The notes under the pieces: generated by a model
What the model was told of the DNA's origin: nothing
The model's input: the letters and a program-made list of their open reading frames with translations, nothing else
The model's database searches: none
Part shown: one piece after another, positions 18,527-28,116 of the stretch
How the letters are laid out: every line of letters starts with the position of its first letter
How positions within the stretch are numbered: the stretch's first letter is position 1
NCBI GenBank assembly: GCA_046304235.1
Contig: JBKCEW010000083.1
Span: 28,899 to 92,898, forward strand
Origin: CANHVK01 sp046304235
GTDB taxonomy: Bacteria > Bacteroidota > Bacteroidia > Flavobacteriales_D > Crocinitomicaceae
Length of the DNA: 64,000 bases
Reading direction: 5' to 3'
Position numbers and translations under genes: made by a program

Positions 18527-20734
18527 CTAAAACCCTATAAAGTCATTATCTAAATTATCTTTTTGGTCTAAATTGATATTAATGCCTTTAATTGAAGATT
18601 TTATGTTTGTTTGCTTTCTATTTTCGTTTTGTTTATTAACAATTTCATCTCTAAAGGTATGTTTTTTGAACGAACTGTCAAAAGTTGTTTCAATTTTAAA
18701 AAAAGCAACAGCCTCTTTTAATACCTCTGCTTGATTACTTAATTCTTCAGCGCTAGCAGCCATTTCTTCAGCAGTTGTTGCGTTTTCTTGAACCACTACA
18801 TTTAAATTTTGTATTGCATTGTTTATTTGATCCGCACCAGCGCTTTGTTCTGTGCTTGAAGCGGTGATTTCTTGTATCAAGTCTGAAGTCTTTTGAATAT
18901 TTGGAACAACTTCAGTCAACATTTCACCTGATTTTAAAGCAATATCAACACTTTTTGCAGATACCTCATCGATTTCCGTAGCAGCAACTTGAGAACGCTC
19001 TGCTAACTTTCTTACTTCAGCAGCAACAACAGCAAACCCACGCCCATGTTCTCCAGCACGTGCAGCTTCTACAGCAGCATTCAATGCTAATAGATTAGTC
19101 TGTCTTGAGATTTCTCCAATGATAGAAATTTTAGAAGCAATCGTTTTCATCGAGTTTACTGTCTCGATAACAGAATCTTTACTAACTTGTATTTCTTTAG
19201 CAGCCTGAACTGAAATTTTCTCAGTTTGACGAGAGTTACTCGAATTTTGTTGAATATTAGCCGTCATTTCTTCCATAGAAGAAGAAATCTCTTCAACTGA
19301 ACTAGCTTGATTAGTAGCACCTGAAGATAACTGTGTTGCAGAGGACGCGATTTGAGCACTCGCTGAAACAATATTTTGAGAATTTGCAATCACCGTTGCC
19401 ATTAACTGGCTTAATTTTTCTAACGTCTCATTCAAAGACTCGCCCATTTCTTTTAATTCACCTTGTGAATCAATAGAATAACGTTGGGTTAAATCACCTG
19501 ATGACATAGAACCAATTACACGACTAACTTCAGAAGCAGCAGCTTTAGTAGCTAATTCAGCTTCTTTTTGATTAGTGATATCAGTTGCCAATTTAATAAT
19601 CTTGGTAATTCTTCCCATTTCATCCTTAACAGCTGTATACACTGCTTCAATCCAAACTTTTTGACCATTTCTTGTTATTCTAACAAATTGTCCTTTTTTA
19701 TCAATTCCTATGGCTAAATCTTCCCAAAAACGAGTGTATTCATTCGAATTGACAAAATTAGCTTCACAGAAAATACGATGATGCTTCCCTTGAATATCAC
19801 TTAATGTATAACCTAACGTATTTAAGAAATTTTCATTAGCAGAAATAATATTTCCTTTTGGATCAAATTCAATGAATGCATATGATTTGTTAATCGCGTT
19901 AACAATTCCTTCCGCTTCTTGTTTTTCATAGGTTTGTAGTGTACTGTCGTAACGAACGCCTATGTATTTGACTGGTTTACCATTTTCACCTAAAACTGGT
20001 GCAAATACACCATCAACATAATAAGGTGTACCATCTTTTTTACGGTTTTTAACCGGACCTCTAAAAAGTTCTCCCCTGGTAATTGTTGCCCATAACTCTC
20101 TAAATACATCTTTAGACATATCCGGATGCCTAACAATATTTTGATTAGCACCGATTAATTCCTCACGCTTATATTGAGAAACCTCACAATGTTTATCATT
20201 AACATAGGTAATATTTCCTTTTAAATCAACTTCTGAAACAATACACATTTCATCGACTAACTTCATACGAGTATCGATTTCTCTTTTTAGTTGTGCTATG
20301 TCCTGATTATTTTCTTTTTGTTTTTGAATAAAACTTTCAATAATTGTAACAAACTTGTTTTTTGATTTAATACTTGATTTTAACTCCAAAGGATTGTCAA
20401 TATTTTCAGAAACAAGATTAATAAAAGAAAGATTTTCTTCAAGTTGAATTAACTCATTCTTTATATTTTTCTGAAAAAAAGAAGATTTAAATTTTAGTGG
20501 AGTTTTTACACCTTTTTTTGTAGCATCAAAAAGCACAGACATATCTAATTCAATCCCTTTCCTTTCTTTTATGTTGGTGATAATAATTAATAGTGATAAT
20601 AAAATATTCGCCAAAAGGGTGCTTGAAGCAATTATTAAAACTAATTGAGAAACAGGTAATAGAAAAATTCCAACTAATCCAACGATACTTATAAACAGCG
20701 AAAAGATGCTAATAGAGTTTGAGACTTTATTCAT
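18527..20734 (-). CDS. Methyl-accepting chemotaxis protein with two PAS domains
   Basis: 735 residues. Two N-terminal membrane helices (~8-55) with almost no periplasmic loop suggest cytoplasmic sensing. PAS 1 (~160-270) is Aer-like (VNDKHCEVSQY, VRHPDMSKDVF, YYVDGVFAPV) and PAS 2 is at ~280-390. A HAMP-like segment follows (~400-450), then the signalling domain with the canonical tip (IGEISRQTNLLALNAAVEAA). The tail ends DNLDNDFIGF, shared with the receptor at 22081. Aer-like PAS domains often bind FAD and report redox state; the exact ligand here is unknown. It lies 43 bases from cheR and 91 bases from the porin gene. Confidence 0.92.
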   Translation of the reverse strand: MNKVSNSISIFSLFISIVGLVGIFLLPVSQLVLIIASSTLLANILLSLLIIITNIKERKGIELDMSVLFDATKKGVKTPLKFKSSFFQKNIKNELIQLEENLSFINLVSENIDNPLELKSSIKSKNKFVTIIESFIQKQKENNQDIAQLKREIDTRMKLVDEMCIVSEVDLKGNITYVNDKHCEVSQYKREELIGANQNIVRHPDMSKDVFRELWATITRGELFRGPVKNRKKDGTPYYVDGVFAPVLGENGKPVKYIGVRYDSTLQTYEKQEAEGIVNAINKSYAFIEFDPKGNIISANENFLNTLGYTLSDIQGKHHRIFCEANFVNSNEYTRFWEDLAIGIDKKGQFVRITRNGQKVWIEAVYTAVKDEMGRITKIIKLATDITNQKEAELATKAAASEVSRVIGSMSSGDLTQRYSIDSQGELKEMGESLNETLEKLSQLMATVIANSQNIVSASAQIASSATQLSSGATNQASSVEEISSSMEEMTANIQQNSSNSRQTEKISVQAAKEIQVSKDSVIETVNSMKTIASKISIIGEISRQTNLLALNAAVEAARAGEHGRGFAVVAAEVRKLAERSQVAATEIDEVSAKSVDIALKSGEMLTEVVPNIQKTSDLIQEITASSTEQSAGADQINNAIQNLNVVVQENATTAEEMAASAEELSNQAEVLKEAVAFFKIETTFDSSFKKHTFRDEIVNKQNENRKQTNIKSSIKGININLDQKDNLDNDFIGF

Positions 20735-20825
20735 GGCAAAAGATTTTGTATGTTTTTAAATTTAATACTTTTTGATAAAAGAATTAAGATTTAAAACAAT
20801 TTTTACGTTGATATGTTTAAGCAAA

Positions 20826-22079
20826 TCAATACAATACGCCTTTATGCGAATAAAATCTTATCATAAATACAATTGAATTATTTCCTCGATTACCAGCTAT
20901 ATCATTTACAAATTGAACACAAGGCTGTATATTAAAGTTCTCGTTAACAAAATTATAGTTTAACTCAATATTAGACTCATTAATGTAATATCCTTTCTTA
21001 TCAACTAATCCTTTACTGAAAAATGGAGATGCAAAACCTACAGATAAAATATCATTATCTCTTTTAGGAAATAGTCCTTTGTATGAGAAACCAATTCCAG
21101 TGTAATAATTAAAAATATTATAATCCCCGGGAGAGAAACCTAAATCAACAAACGAATAAAGTCCTTGAGATGAATCTTTTTTTTCCGAAAATAGAAGTTT
21201 ATCCATGATAAAATAAGCTCCAAAATTCACATGGTTTTTAGTAGAATCTGATTTGTTATAATTGGTAAATCGTAACGACTTCGAACCCGAATGCATCCAA
21301 ACACCCAATTTTACATCTGACTTTAAAATATCATCAACATAATTACCTCTAGAAATTTCATTTATAAAAAATAAACCTCCATCCTTTAATGTTTCAACAT
21401 ATTTAGTAGAGTGCGGATTTGTTAAATGATTTCCTCCTACTCCCTGTGCAATTGCTGTGCGATAAGATACCTTTTCATTAATATTATATTCAAATCTTGC
21501 AGATAGATTTGTAAAAGGAAACGTAGAAAATGAAGGTACATTGTAAGCAATCGTCGGTTGTAATCCAAAAGAAGAATTTATAAAATTCAACCCAATGTTT
21601 GAAAAAGCAAAATCAGTATTCAAATCACACTGACCTAGTAATAACCTACCTTTTTTGAAAAAATGTTGATAATACAAATTATAAATAAATGTTCTATAAT
21701 TTAATTGACCGTTACCTATGTGTACGTGATTGTTAGTATCGGGGAATGACTCAATATTATCAAACATTTGATAGTCTCCTAAATAATCAGTCGTTGGATT
21801 ATCTCCGTATGAATTCAAAACATATACAGAGAACATCCCATTTTTCCACCAGTTATTTTCTTTGGTAAATGTGGTTAATTGCACCCCATTTACCCCAAGA
21901 AACATCGGTTTTCTGATCGTGTTAATTTTGGCTATATCTGTAATATTCATTACATAGCCATGTATTTTGAACCCTTCGGAAACAAAATCTTTAGATAAAC
22001 TATCCGCTTCTTGGGAAAATGAACTAAAACTTACTAATATGAAAATTAAAATGAAAATTAATTTAGATAACAATCTCAT
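20826..22079 (-). CDS. OprB-like carbohydrate-selective outer-membrane porin
   Basis: The frame opens at 22100, but the Met at 22079 gives a clean signal peptide (MRLLSKLIFILIFILVS...SFSQEAD) and starts right after the chemoreceptor stop, so I use it (417 residues). The C-terminal half matches OprB porins: KLGVWMHSGS, SSQGLYSFVDLGFSPGD, YTGIGFSYKGLFPKRDND and INESNIELNYNF. Such barrels pass sugars or other small solutes through the outer membrane. Its place between two chemoreceptor genes suggests it supplies or reports a sensed nutrient; that link is inference. The MFLGVNGVQLTTF region near the N-terminus was not assigned. Confidence 0.78.
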   Translation of the reverse strand: MRLLSKLIFILIFILVSFSSFSQEADSLSKDFVSEGFKIHGYVMNITDIAKINTIRKPMFLGVNGVQLTTFTKENNWWKNGMFSVYVLNSYGDNPTTDYLGDYQMFDNIESFPDTNNHVHIGNGQLNYRTFIYNLYYQHFFKKGRLLLGQCDLNTDFAFSNIGLNFINSSFGLQPTIAYNVPSFSTFPFTNLSARFEYNINEKVSYRTAIAQGVGGNHLTNPHSTKYVETLKDGGLFFINEISRGNYVDDILKSDVKLGVWMHSGSKSLRFTNYNKSDSTKNHVNFGAYFIMDKLLFSEKKDSSQGLYSFVDLGFSPGDYNIFNYYTGIGFSYKGLFPKRDNDILSVGFASPFFSKGLVDKKGYYINESNIELNYNFVNENFNIQPCVQFVNDIAGNRGNNSIVFMIRFYSHKGVLY

Positions 22080-22080
22080 A

Positions 22081-25059
22081 TTAAAATTCCATAAAATCAT
22101 TATCTAAGTTATCTGCACCACCAAGGCTAATATTTACACCACCTGAACCAGTTGATCTAGTTTCTGATTGTTTTGGTTTTATAATTTTAGACTCAACTAT
22201 CGCAGGTTTAGCATGCATAACTGGTTTTGAGCTTTTAACATTTGACATTTTTGAAGAAAATCCATCTTCCATTCCCTCAATTTTAAAGAATGAAATCGCC
22301 TCTTTTAAACTTCCTGCTTGCGCACTTAATTCTTCAGCACCTGCAGCCATTTGTTCTGCAGTAGCAGCATTTTCTTGTACCACCATGTTTAAGTTTTGGA
22401 TTGCGTTGTTGATTTGTTCAGATCCAGAACTTTGTTCATTCGAAGAAGCCGTAATTTCCATTACTAAATCAGCAGTTTTTTGGATATTTGGAACAACTTC
22501 GTTCAACATTTCACCCGATTTTTGAGCTATATGAACACTTTTTGCAGATACCTCATCAATTTCTGTTGCTGCCATTTGAGACCTTTCAGCCAACTTTCTA
22601 ACTTCAGCTGCAACCACAGCAAAACCTCTACCATGCTCACCTGCACGTGCCGCTTCAACCGCTGCGTTTAATGCAAGTAAGTTTGTTTGTCTTGAAATTT
22701 CACCAATGATTGAAATTTTAGAAGCAATCAACTTCATAGAAGATTCTGTTTCACTAACTGAATCCTTACTTTCAATAATATCGTTAGCTGCTTTTGAAGC
22801 GATTTTTTCAGTTTGTCTTGAGTTACTCGTATTCTGTTGGATGTTTGCAGTCATCTCTTCCATAGAAGAAGAAATTTCCTCTACTGAACTCGCTTGATTC
22901 GTTGCACCTTCAGATAATTGCTGTGCTGAATTTGCCATTTCAATACTAGCAGAAGAAATATTCATTGTATTTTCCATTACTCTTGCAAGTAAAGAGTTTA
23001 ATACCTCTATTGTTTTATTTAACGAGTCACCCATTACTTTCAATTCACCTTTAGAAAAAATTGAATAACGTTGCGTTAAATCTCCTTCAGCTAATGCTTT
23101 AATGACACGACTAACCTCTTCAGCAGCCATTTGAGTTTCAATTTCCCCTTCTTTTTGCGCAATTAATACTTCGATGGTAGCATTTAATGCATCTCCCATT
23201 TGTTTTAATTCTGCTTCAGACAAAATAGAATACTTTTGGGATAAATCTCCCATAGAAAGGGCATTTAAGACTCTCATTACTTCATTCGTTGCTTTTTGCG
23301 TTGCATCAGCAGCGTTTGTCGCAGCAGTAACATCCGTTGCAATTTTAATCACTTTCACAACACGACCCATTTCATCTTTTACTGGAGAATAAACAGATTG
23401 TAACCAAACTGCATTGCCATTTTTAGTAAAGCGTTTGTATAAACCACTTTGAGCTATACCTGAAGCTAAAGTTTCCCAAAAACGAGCGTATTCACTTGAA
23501 TTTGCATAAGCAGGTTCAACAAAAGTTCTGTGGTGTTTTCCAACGATTTCAGCTAAATTATATCCCATTGTTGTTTGGAAAATATCATTCGCTGTAACTA
23601 TATTCCCTTTTGTATCAAACTCTATGAAAGCAAACGATGTATTGATAGCATTTACTACTCCTTCTGCCGCTTGTTTTTCAAAAGTTTCCTCTGTATTTTC
23701 ATAACGAACACCCAAGTATTTGATTGGTTTTCCATTAGCTCCTAATACAGGTGCGAAAATTCCATCTACGTAATACGGTGTGCCATCTTTTTTACGGTTT
23801 TTCACAGGACCTCTAAACATTTGACCTCTACCAATCGTAGCCCAAAGTTCTTTAAATACCTCTTTCGACATATCAGGGTGTCTTACCATATTCTGATTAG
23901 AACCAATTAATTCTTCTCTTGTATATTGAGAAACTTCACAATGTTTGTCGTTTACATAGGTAATATAACCTCTCAAATCTGTTTCAGAAACGATACACAA
24001 TTCATCCATTAATTTCACGCGTGCTTCAATTTCTCTTGAATTTTGTTCAGCATCTTCTTTAGTTTTTAATAAGTTCGTTTTCATATTCAATAAAGCAGTC
24101 CCTAACTCATCTTTCGAACTTAATAATTCATAATGTGCGTTTAAGTTACCATTTCCGATTTCCGTAGCAAACACTTTTGCTTTTCTTAATCCATCAATCA
24201 TTTTAGAAACAGACAATAATAAACCGCTCAATTTTCCATTAGAACTTGTCACATTAACGGCTAAATTACCTTGTGAAACTTCTTGAATGTAGTTTGCTAC
24301 AACACTTGGGTCTTCTCCTAAAATAGATGTAATAGAATTAACGATTAATCTTGCAAAAAAGATACCAACACCTATACTACCAAGTGCTATAACCGCTAAT
24401 AAAATATTAGCAAATGCCGTAAAATCATTCGCAGCATCTAAAGAACTTTGTGTAATCGCTGCTGCTGTAGTTTCTAAAGAACCAATTTTATCAGCTAATT
24501 CATCATTTAATTGGTCAAACTTGTGGTCTGCGTTTTCCGCTTCAGCATTTGTGTTTTTTAATACATTTAGTGTATATTCAGTTGGTTTTAAGTTTTCAGT
24601 ATTAATTCTTAAAAGACTTTTTTCCTCAATCACTTTCATTAAGGGCAATAATTGCTCTTGATAAAATGTAGCTGATGTATTTACTTGGTCTTTAACTTGT
24701 GATTTTTCAGTTGTGAAATCATCACCCCAATTTTCGTCTTCAACAATTTTTTGCAAATCTGTGATGTTTTTTTCAAACTCTGACTTTGCATTTAAGTGGT
24801 TTTCTTGTGGAAATTTAGCCTCTTCTAACGAAGATGCAGCTAAAAATTCCATCACCATTTGTTGATCCCAACGAAGGGCGTATTTAATATTTTTTACAGC
24901 AACAGTAATATCATTTGATTTTGAAATATTGTCTTTGTATTCATTCGTTTTTGATTGATTAATCAATTGACTAACAGCCATAAGTACTAAAAGTACTATC
25001 ACAATAGAAAAACTATAAGTTAATTGTTTTCTAATTGGCATTTGTTTGAATTTATTCAT
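22081..25059 (-). CDS. Methyl-accepting chemotaxis protein, periplasmic helical sensor plus two PAS and tandem HAMP domains
   Basis: 992 residues. TM1 (~13-32) and TM2 (~215-242) flank a ~180-residue helical periplasmic domain resembling a four-helix bundle. HAMP follows TM2. PAS 1 (~350-455) and PAS 2 (~470-585) are near copies of those in the receptor at 18527. Two HAMP-like repeats come next (GDLSQKYSILSEAELKQMG; GDLTQRYSIFSKGELKVMG), then the signalling domain with tip ISRQTNLLALNAAVEAARAG. The tail ends DNLDNDFMEF. It lies 28 bases from cheW, and its stop abuts the porin start. Confidence 0.93.
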   Translation of the reverse strand: MNKFKQMPIRKQLTYSFSIVIVLLVLMAVSQLINQSKTNEYKDNISKSNDITVAVKNIKYALRWDQQMVMEFLAASSLEEAKFPQENHLNAKSEFEKNITDLQKIVEDENWGDDFTTEKSQVKDQVNTSATFYQEQLLPLMKVIEEKSLLRINTENLKPTEYTLNVLKNTNAEAENADHKFDQLNDELADKIGSLETTAAAITQSSLDAANDFTAFANILLAVIALGSIGVGIFFARLIVNSITSILGEDPSVVANYIQEVSQGNLAVNVTSSNGKLSGLLLSVSKMIDGLRKAKVFATEIGNGNLNAHYELLSSKDELGTALLNMKTNLLKTKEDAEQNSREIEARVKLMDELCIVSETDLRGYITYVNDKHCEVSQYTREELIGSNQNMVRHPDMSKEVFKELWATIGRGQMFRGPVKNRKKDGTPYYVDGIFAPVLGANGKPIKYLGVRYENTEETFEKQAAEGVVNAINTSFAFIEFDTKGNIVTANDIFQTTMGYNLAEIVGKHHRTFVEPAYANSSEYARFWETLASGIAQSGLYKRFTKNGNAVWLQSVYSPVKDEMGRVVKVIKIATDVTAATNAADATQKATNEVMRVLNALSMGDLSQKYSILSEAELKQMGDALNATIEVLIAQKEGEIETQMAAEEVSRVIKALAEGDLTQRYSIFSKGELKVMGDSLNKTIEVLNSLLARVMENTMNISSASIEMANSAQQLSEGATNQASSVEEISSSMEEMTANIQQNTSNSRQTEKIASKAANDIIESKDSVSETESSMKLIASKISIIGEISRQTNLLALNAAVEAARAGEHGRGFAVVAAEVRKLAERSQMAATEIDEVSAKSVHIAQKSGEMLNEVVPNIQKTADLVMEITASSNEQSSGSEQINNAIQNLNMVVQENAATAEQMAAGAEELSAQAGSLKEAISFFKIEGMEDGFSSKMSNVKSSKPVMHAKPAIVESKIIKPKQSETRSTGSGGVNISLGGADNLDNDFMEF

Positions 25060-25087
25060 GGTTTATTTATTTTGGGTTGGGTAGTTA

Positions 25088-25609
25088 CTAATTTTCTTCT
25101 TTCTGAGTATCTCTAAATTCACTTATTGACTCTAAATCATTACTAGAGAATACTTTATCAATATCAAGAACCATTATGAAATGATCGTCTTCTTGAATCA
25201 TACCTTGTATATAATCCGCTCTATAACGAGTAGCAATGGTTGGTGCTGCTTTGATTTTGTCTGTACTAAATTCAAACACTTCAGAAACAGAATCTACCAA
25301 GGCTCCAACTTGAATTAATTCATCATTAGATAAAACGCTTACAACCAAAATACATGTATTAATGGTATATTCAATTGGTGTCATCCCAAATTTAATTCGG
25401 GTATCGATTACAGGTAGTACAGCACCTCTTAAATTGATAACACCTACCAAAAAATTAGGTGCTTGAGGTACTCTTGTAATTTTTGGAACTTCTAGTATCT
25501 CCATGATTTTCATCACAGGAATAGTGAAACTTTCATTATCAAGCTTAAAGGATAAGAATGATTGTGTTTCAACTGAAGTAACTTTTTCTTTGTTTAACTC
25601 GGTACTCAT
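25088..25609 (-). CDS. cheW: CheW coupling protein
   Basis: 173 residues, a single CheW/SH3-like domain: FLSFKLDNESFTIPVMKIMEILEVP, NFLVGVINLRGAVLPVIDTR, and GALVDSVSEVFEFSTDKIK. It bridges CheA and the receptors in the array. Its start overlaps the cheA stop by 4 bases, pointing to matched production of the two. Confidence 0.95.
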   Translation of the reverse strand: MSTELNKEKVTSVETQSFLSFKLDNESFTIPVMKIMEILEVPKITRVPQAPNFLVGVINLRGAVLPVIDTRIKFGMTPIEYTINTCILVVSVLSNDELIQVGALVDSVSEVFEFSTDKIKAAPTIATRYRADYIQGMIQEDDHFIMVLDIDKVFSSNDLESISEFRDTQKEEN

Positions 25610-27741
25610 GACTTCATTTCGTATTTAACATGTTCTGTATATAAATCAATTATTTTATGGCTATCCATCACCAAAGCAATCGAACCATCTCCTAGGATGG
25701 TAGCGCCAGATATAAAATCTTGATTTTTGTAATATTTTCCAATTGGTTTTACCACAGCTTGGTATTCTCCAACAATGTGATCGACACTAATTCCAACTTT
25801 TCTGTCTGCATCACTCACTACAATAATTTGAGATTTTTCAGAACCAGATAAAGGAGAATATCCAAATTCTTTGCGAATATTAATAAATGGAATTTGCTTG
25901 TCATCTAAAACAAGTAATTCATTGAAATTATTCATCATCTGTTTATTGTCTACCTCATAACATTTATCTACTACAGACAATGGAATGATGTAATACACAT
26001 CAGCTACATCAACCAACAAACCATCTATAATAGAAAGACTTAAAGGTAACTTAATTGTTAAAGTAGTTCCAACGTTTACTTTAGACTCGACAAGTATAGA
26101 ACCTTTCAATTCCGTAATATTTCTTTTCACCACATCCATTCCAACTCCTCTTCCAGAAATATCTGTTACAACCGCTGCTGTAGAAAATCCAGGGTAAAAA
26201 ATAAAATCAAATATTTCTTTGTCTGAAAGAACATCATCCGGTTTCATAAACCCTTTGCTAATAGCTTTTTCACGAATCACTTCGGAATCAATTCCTTTAC
26301 CGTCATCAATAATCTGAATATAAACGGAGATACCTGAATAAAATGCTTTTAGTTTAACTGTTCCTTTTCTTGGTTTTCCTAATTTTTCCCTTGTTTCAGG
26401 CAATTCTAACCCATGATCCAAACTATTACGAATAATATGCATCAAGGGATCTGTCAATGTTTCAATAATTGACTTATCTAATTCTGTTTCACCCCCTTCG
26501 GTAACAAATTGTACTTCTTTATTCAACGCTAATGAAACATCACGTACCAATCGTTGGAAACGACCAAACATATTGTTAATAGGTACCAAGGTCATACCAA
26601 AAGCGATATCTCTTAATCGACGAGATAATTTTTCAATGTTTTCTGAAATTATTTCTAATTCAGGTGTTTCATATTTTTGATTGTATAAAGTCAATGATGC
26701 CTGTGTTGTAACCAATTCACTCACAAGATTCATTAATTCATCCAATTTATCAGACGAAACTCGAATACTTGAAACAACTTTTTCTTTAACTAAAGGAGAG
26801 TTAGTTACGGGAACATCCGACTTAATCCCTTCTATTTTAGAATCTTCATTAATTTGATTTTCAATATTCTCAACCTGTTCTTGAATAGTAGAATTTGTGT
26901 TTTCAATAGAAACTCCAAAATCAGTTACAAGTTGACTAATTAATTCAACCGAAATCAATTTTTCTGAAAGAATTAATTCATTGACTTTTTGATTAAATGA
27001 ATCATTCGAAATCAAATCAATACAAGGATATTCAGTAACGATAATATGTGCACTCATTTCTGCAAATACAAACACATCATTTACTTGACTAACTTGAGCA
27101 TCCGTTTCTAAAAAAATATCCCAAGAAGTAAGACATTTGGTTGGATCAAAGGATGAAATATCGTCAACAGTCTTAACGTGAGGAATTACAATCGTTTTAC
27201 CTAGTTGCGCAATTTCAGCAATTAATAGGAGTGGATTTGAACCATCAAGTAAAAAAGTTTCTTCAGGTTCAAAAGAAATATGAATCGTTCTATTTTTACC
27301 ATCTAAACTATTAGAATCCTTACTTACATTTTCCTCTGTTACCGTTTTAGTATCAACGACACCATTCACGTGAATTAGTGCATGTATACGTTGTATTAAT
27401 TCAGCATGATTTTTTTTATTGTCAGCATCTTCTAATTCTGAATCAATAATAATTTTATTTAAGTGGTCAAATGATGCTAATGTAGTGTTTAGAATCTCTT
27501 TAGACAATGTCATTTCACCTTGTCTAATTTTATCGTAGATAGTTTCTAAATCGTGAACAAATTCTGCAATAACAGCAAGACCAAACATACTACTGTTCCC
27601 TTTCAAGGTATGCATTACTCTAAAGACTTGCTCAATATTTGATTTGTCACTTGGATTATCTTCCAAAGACAAGAGAGAAACCTCTAGATTTTCAAGTAGC
27701 TCATTCGCTTCCTGAATGTATATGGCTTTCATTTGATCCAT
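25606..27741 (-). CDS. cheA: CheA chemotaxis histidine kinase
   Basis: 711 residues. P1 HPt domain (1-~105) has phospho-acceptor His44 (FRVMHTLKGNSSMFG). A P2-like region (~150-240) precedes a Ser/Asn/Glu-rich linker, then the P3 dimerisation helices (SSDKLDELMNLVSELV). The P4 ATPase has N-box HIIRNSLDHG, G1 DDGKGID and G2 DISGRGVGMDVV. The last ~135 residues are the CheW-like P5. It is the central kinase, with candidate targets CheY (two), CheB and the receiver-phosphatase. It starts 1 base into the cheY stop and overlaps cheW by 4. Confidence 0.96.
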   Translation of the reverse strand: MDQMKAIYIQEANELLENLEVSLLSLEDNPSDKSNIEQVFRVMHTLKGNSSMFGLAVIAEFVHDLETIYDKIRQGEMTLSKEILNTTLASFDHLNKIIIDSELEDADNKKNHAELIQRIHALIHVNGVVDTKTVTEENVSKDSNSLDGKNRTIHISFEPEETFLLDGSNPLLLIAEIAQLGKTIVIPHVKTVDDISSFDPTKCLTSWDIFLETDAQVSQVNDVFVFAEMSAHIIVTEYPCIDLISNDSFNQKVNELILSEKLISVELISQLVTDFGVSIENTNSTIQEQVENIENQINEDSKIEGIKSDVPVTNSPLVKEKVVSSIRVSSDKLDELMNLVSELVTTQASLTLYNQKYETPELEIISENIEKLSRRLRDIAFGMTLVPINNMFGRFQRLVRDVSLALNKEVQFVTEGGETELDKSIIETLTDPLMHIIRNSLDHGLELPETREKLGKPRKGTVKLKAFYSGISVYIQIIDDGKGIDSEVIREKAISKGFMKPDDVLSDKEIFDFIFYPGFSTAAVVTDISGRGVGMDVVKRNITELKGSILVESKVNVGTTLTIKLPLSLSIIDGLLVDVADVYYIIPLSVVDKCYEVDNKQMMNNFNELLVLDDKQIPFINIRKEFGYSPLSGSEKSQIIVVSDADRKVGISVDHIVGEYQAVVKPIGKYYKNQDFISGATILGDGSIALVMDSHKIIDLYTEHVKYEMKS

Positions 27742-28109
27742 TAGCGTATCACTTTTTTGATAACTGCAATCAATTTCTCTTTCACAAAAGGCTTAATAAT
27801 CCAACCCGTTGCTCCAGATTGTTTTGCCTCCATTTTTTTGGTTTCTTGTGATTCAGTTGTCAATATTAGAAAAGGAAGATACTTAAATTTATCCAAACTT
27901 CTAACATCTTTTAAGAATGAAATACCATCTTTGATGGGCATATTTAAATCCGAAACGATCAAACTAACTTGGTCATTTTGTAATAGTAAATCTAAAGCGT
28001 GTTGTCCGTCATTTGCAACAATCACCTCGTAGCCAGCCTCACGTAAAGCAAAACCTACAACCGCTCTAATACTTTCTGAATCGTCTGCTATTAAAATTGT
28101 TTTTGCCAT
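27741..28109 (-). CDS. cheY: CheY-like single-domain response regulator
   Basis: 122 residues, receiver only: acidic pair D9/D10 (ILIADDSESIR), phospho-acceptor D54 (LIVSDLNMPIKDG), Thr switch (LILTTES) and Lys in IIKPF. It lies immediately upstream of cheA, overlapping by 1 base. The sequence is closer to the CheY found next to CheA in other bacteria than the one at 14685. The Trp before the conserved Lys (ATGWIIKPF) is common in chemotaxis CheY relatives. Confidence 0.93.
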   Translation of the reverse strand: MAKTILIADDSESIRAVVGFALREAGYEVIVANDGQHALDLLLQNDQVSLIVSDLNMPIKDGISFLKDVRSLDKFKYLPFLILTTESQETKKMEAKQSGATGWIIKPFVKEKLIAVIKKVIR

Positions 28110-28116
28110 TGTTAAC

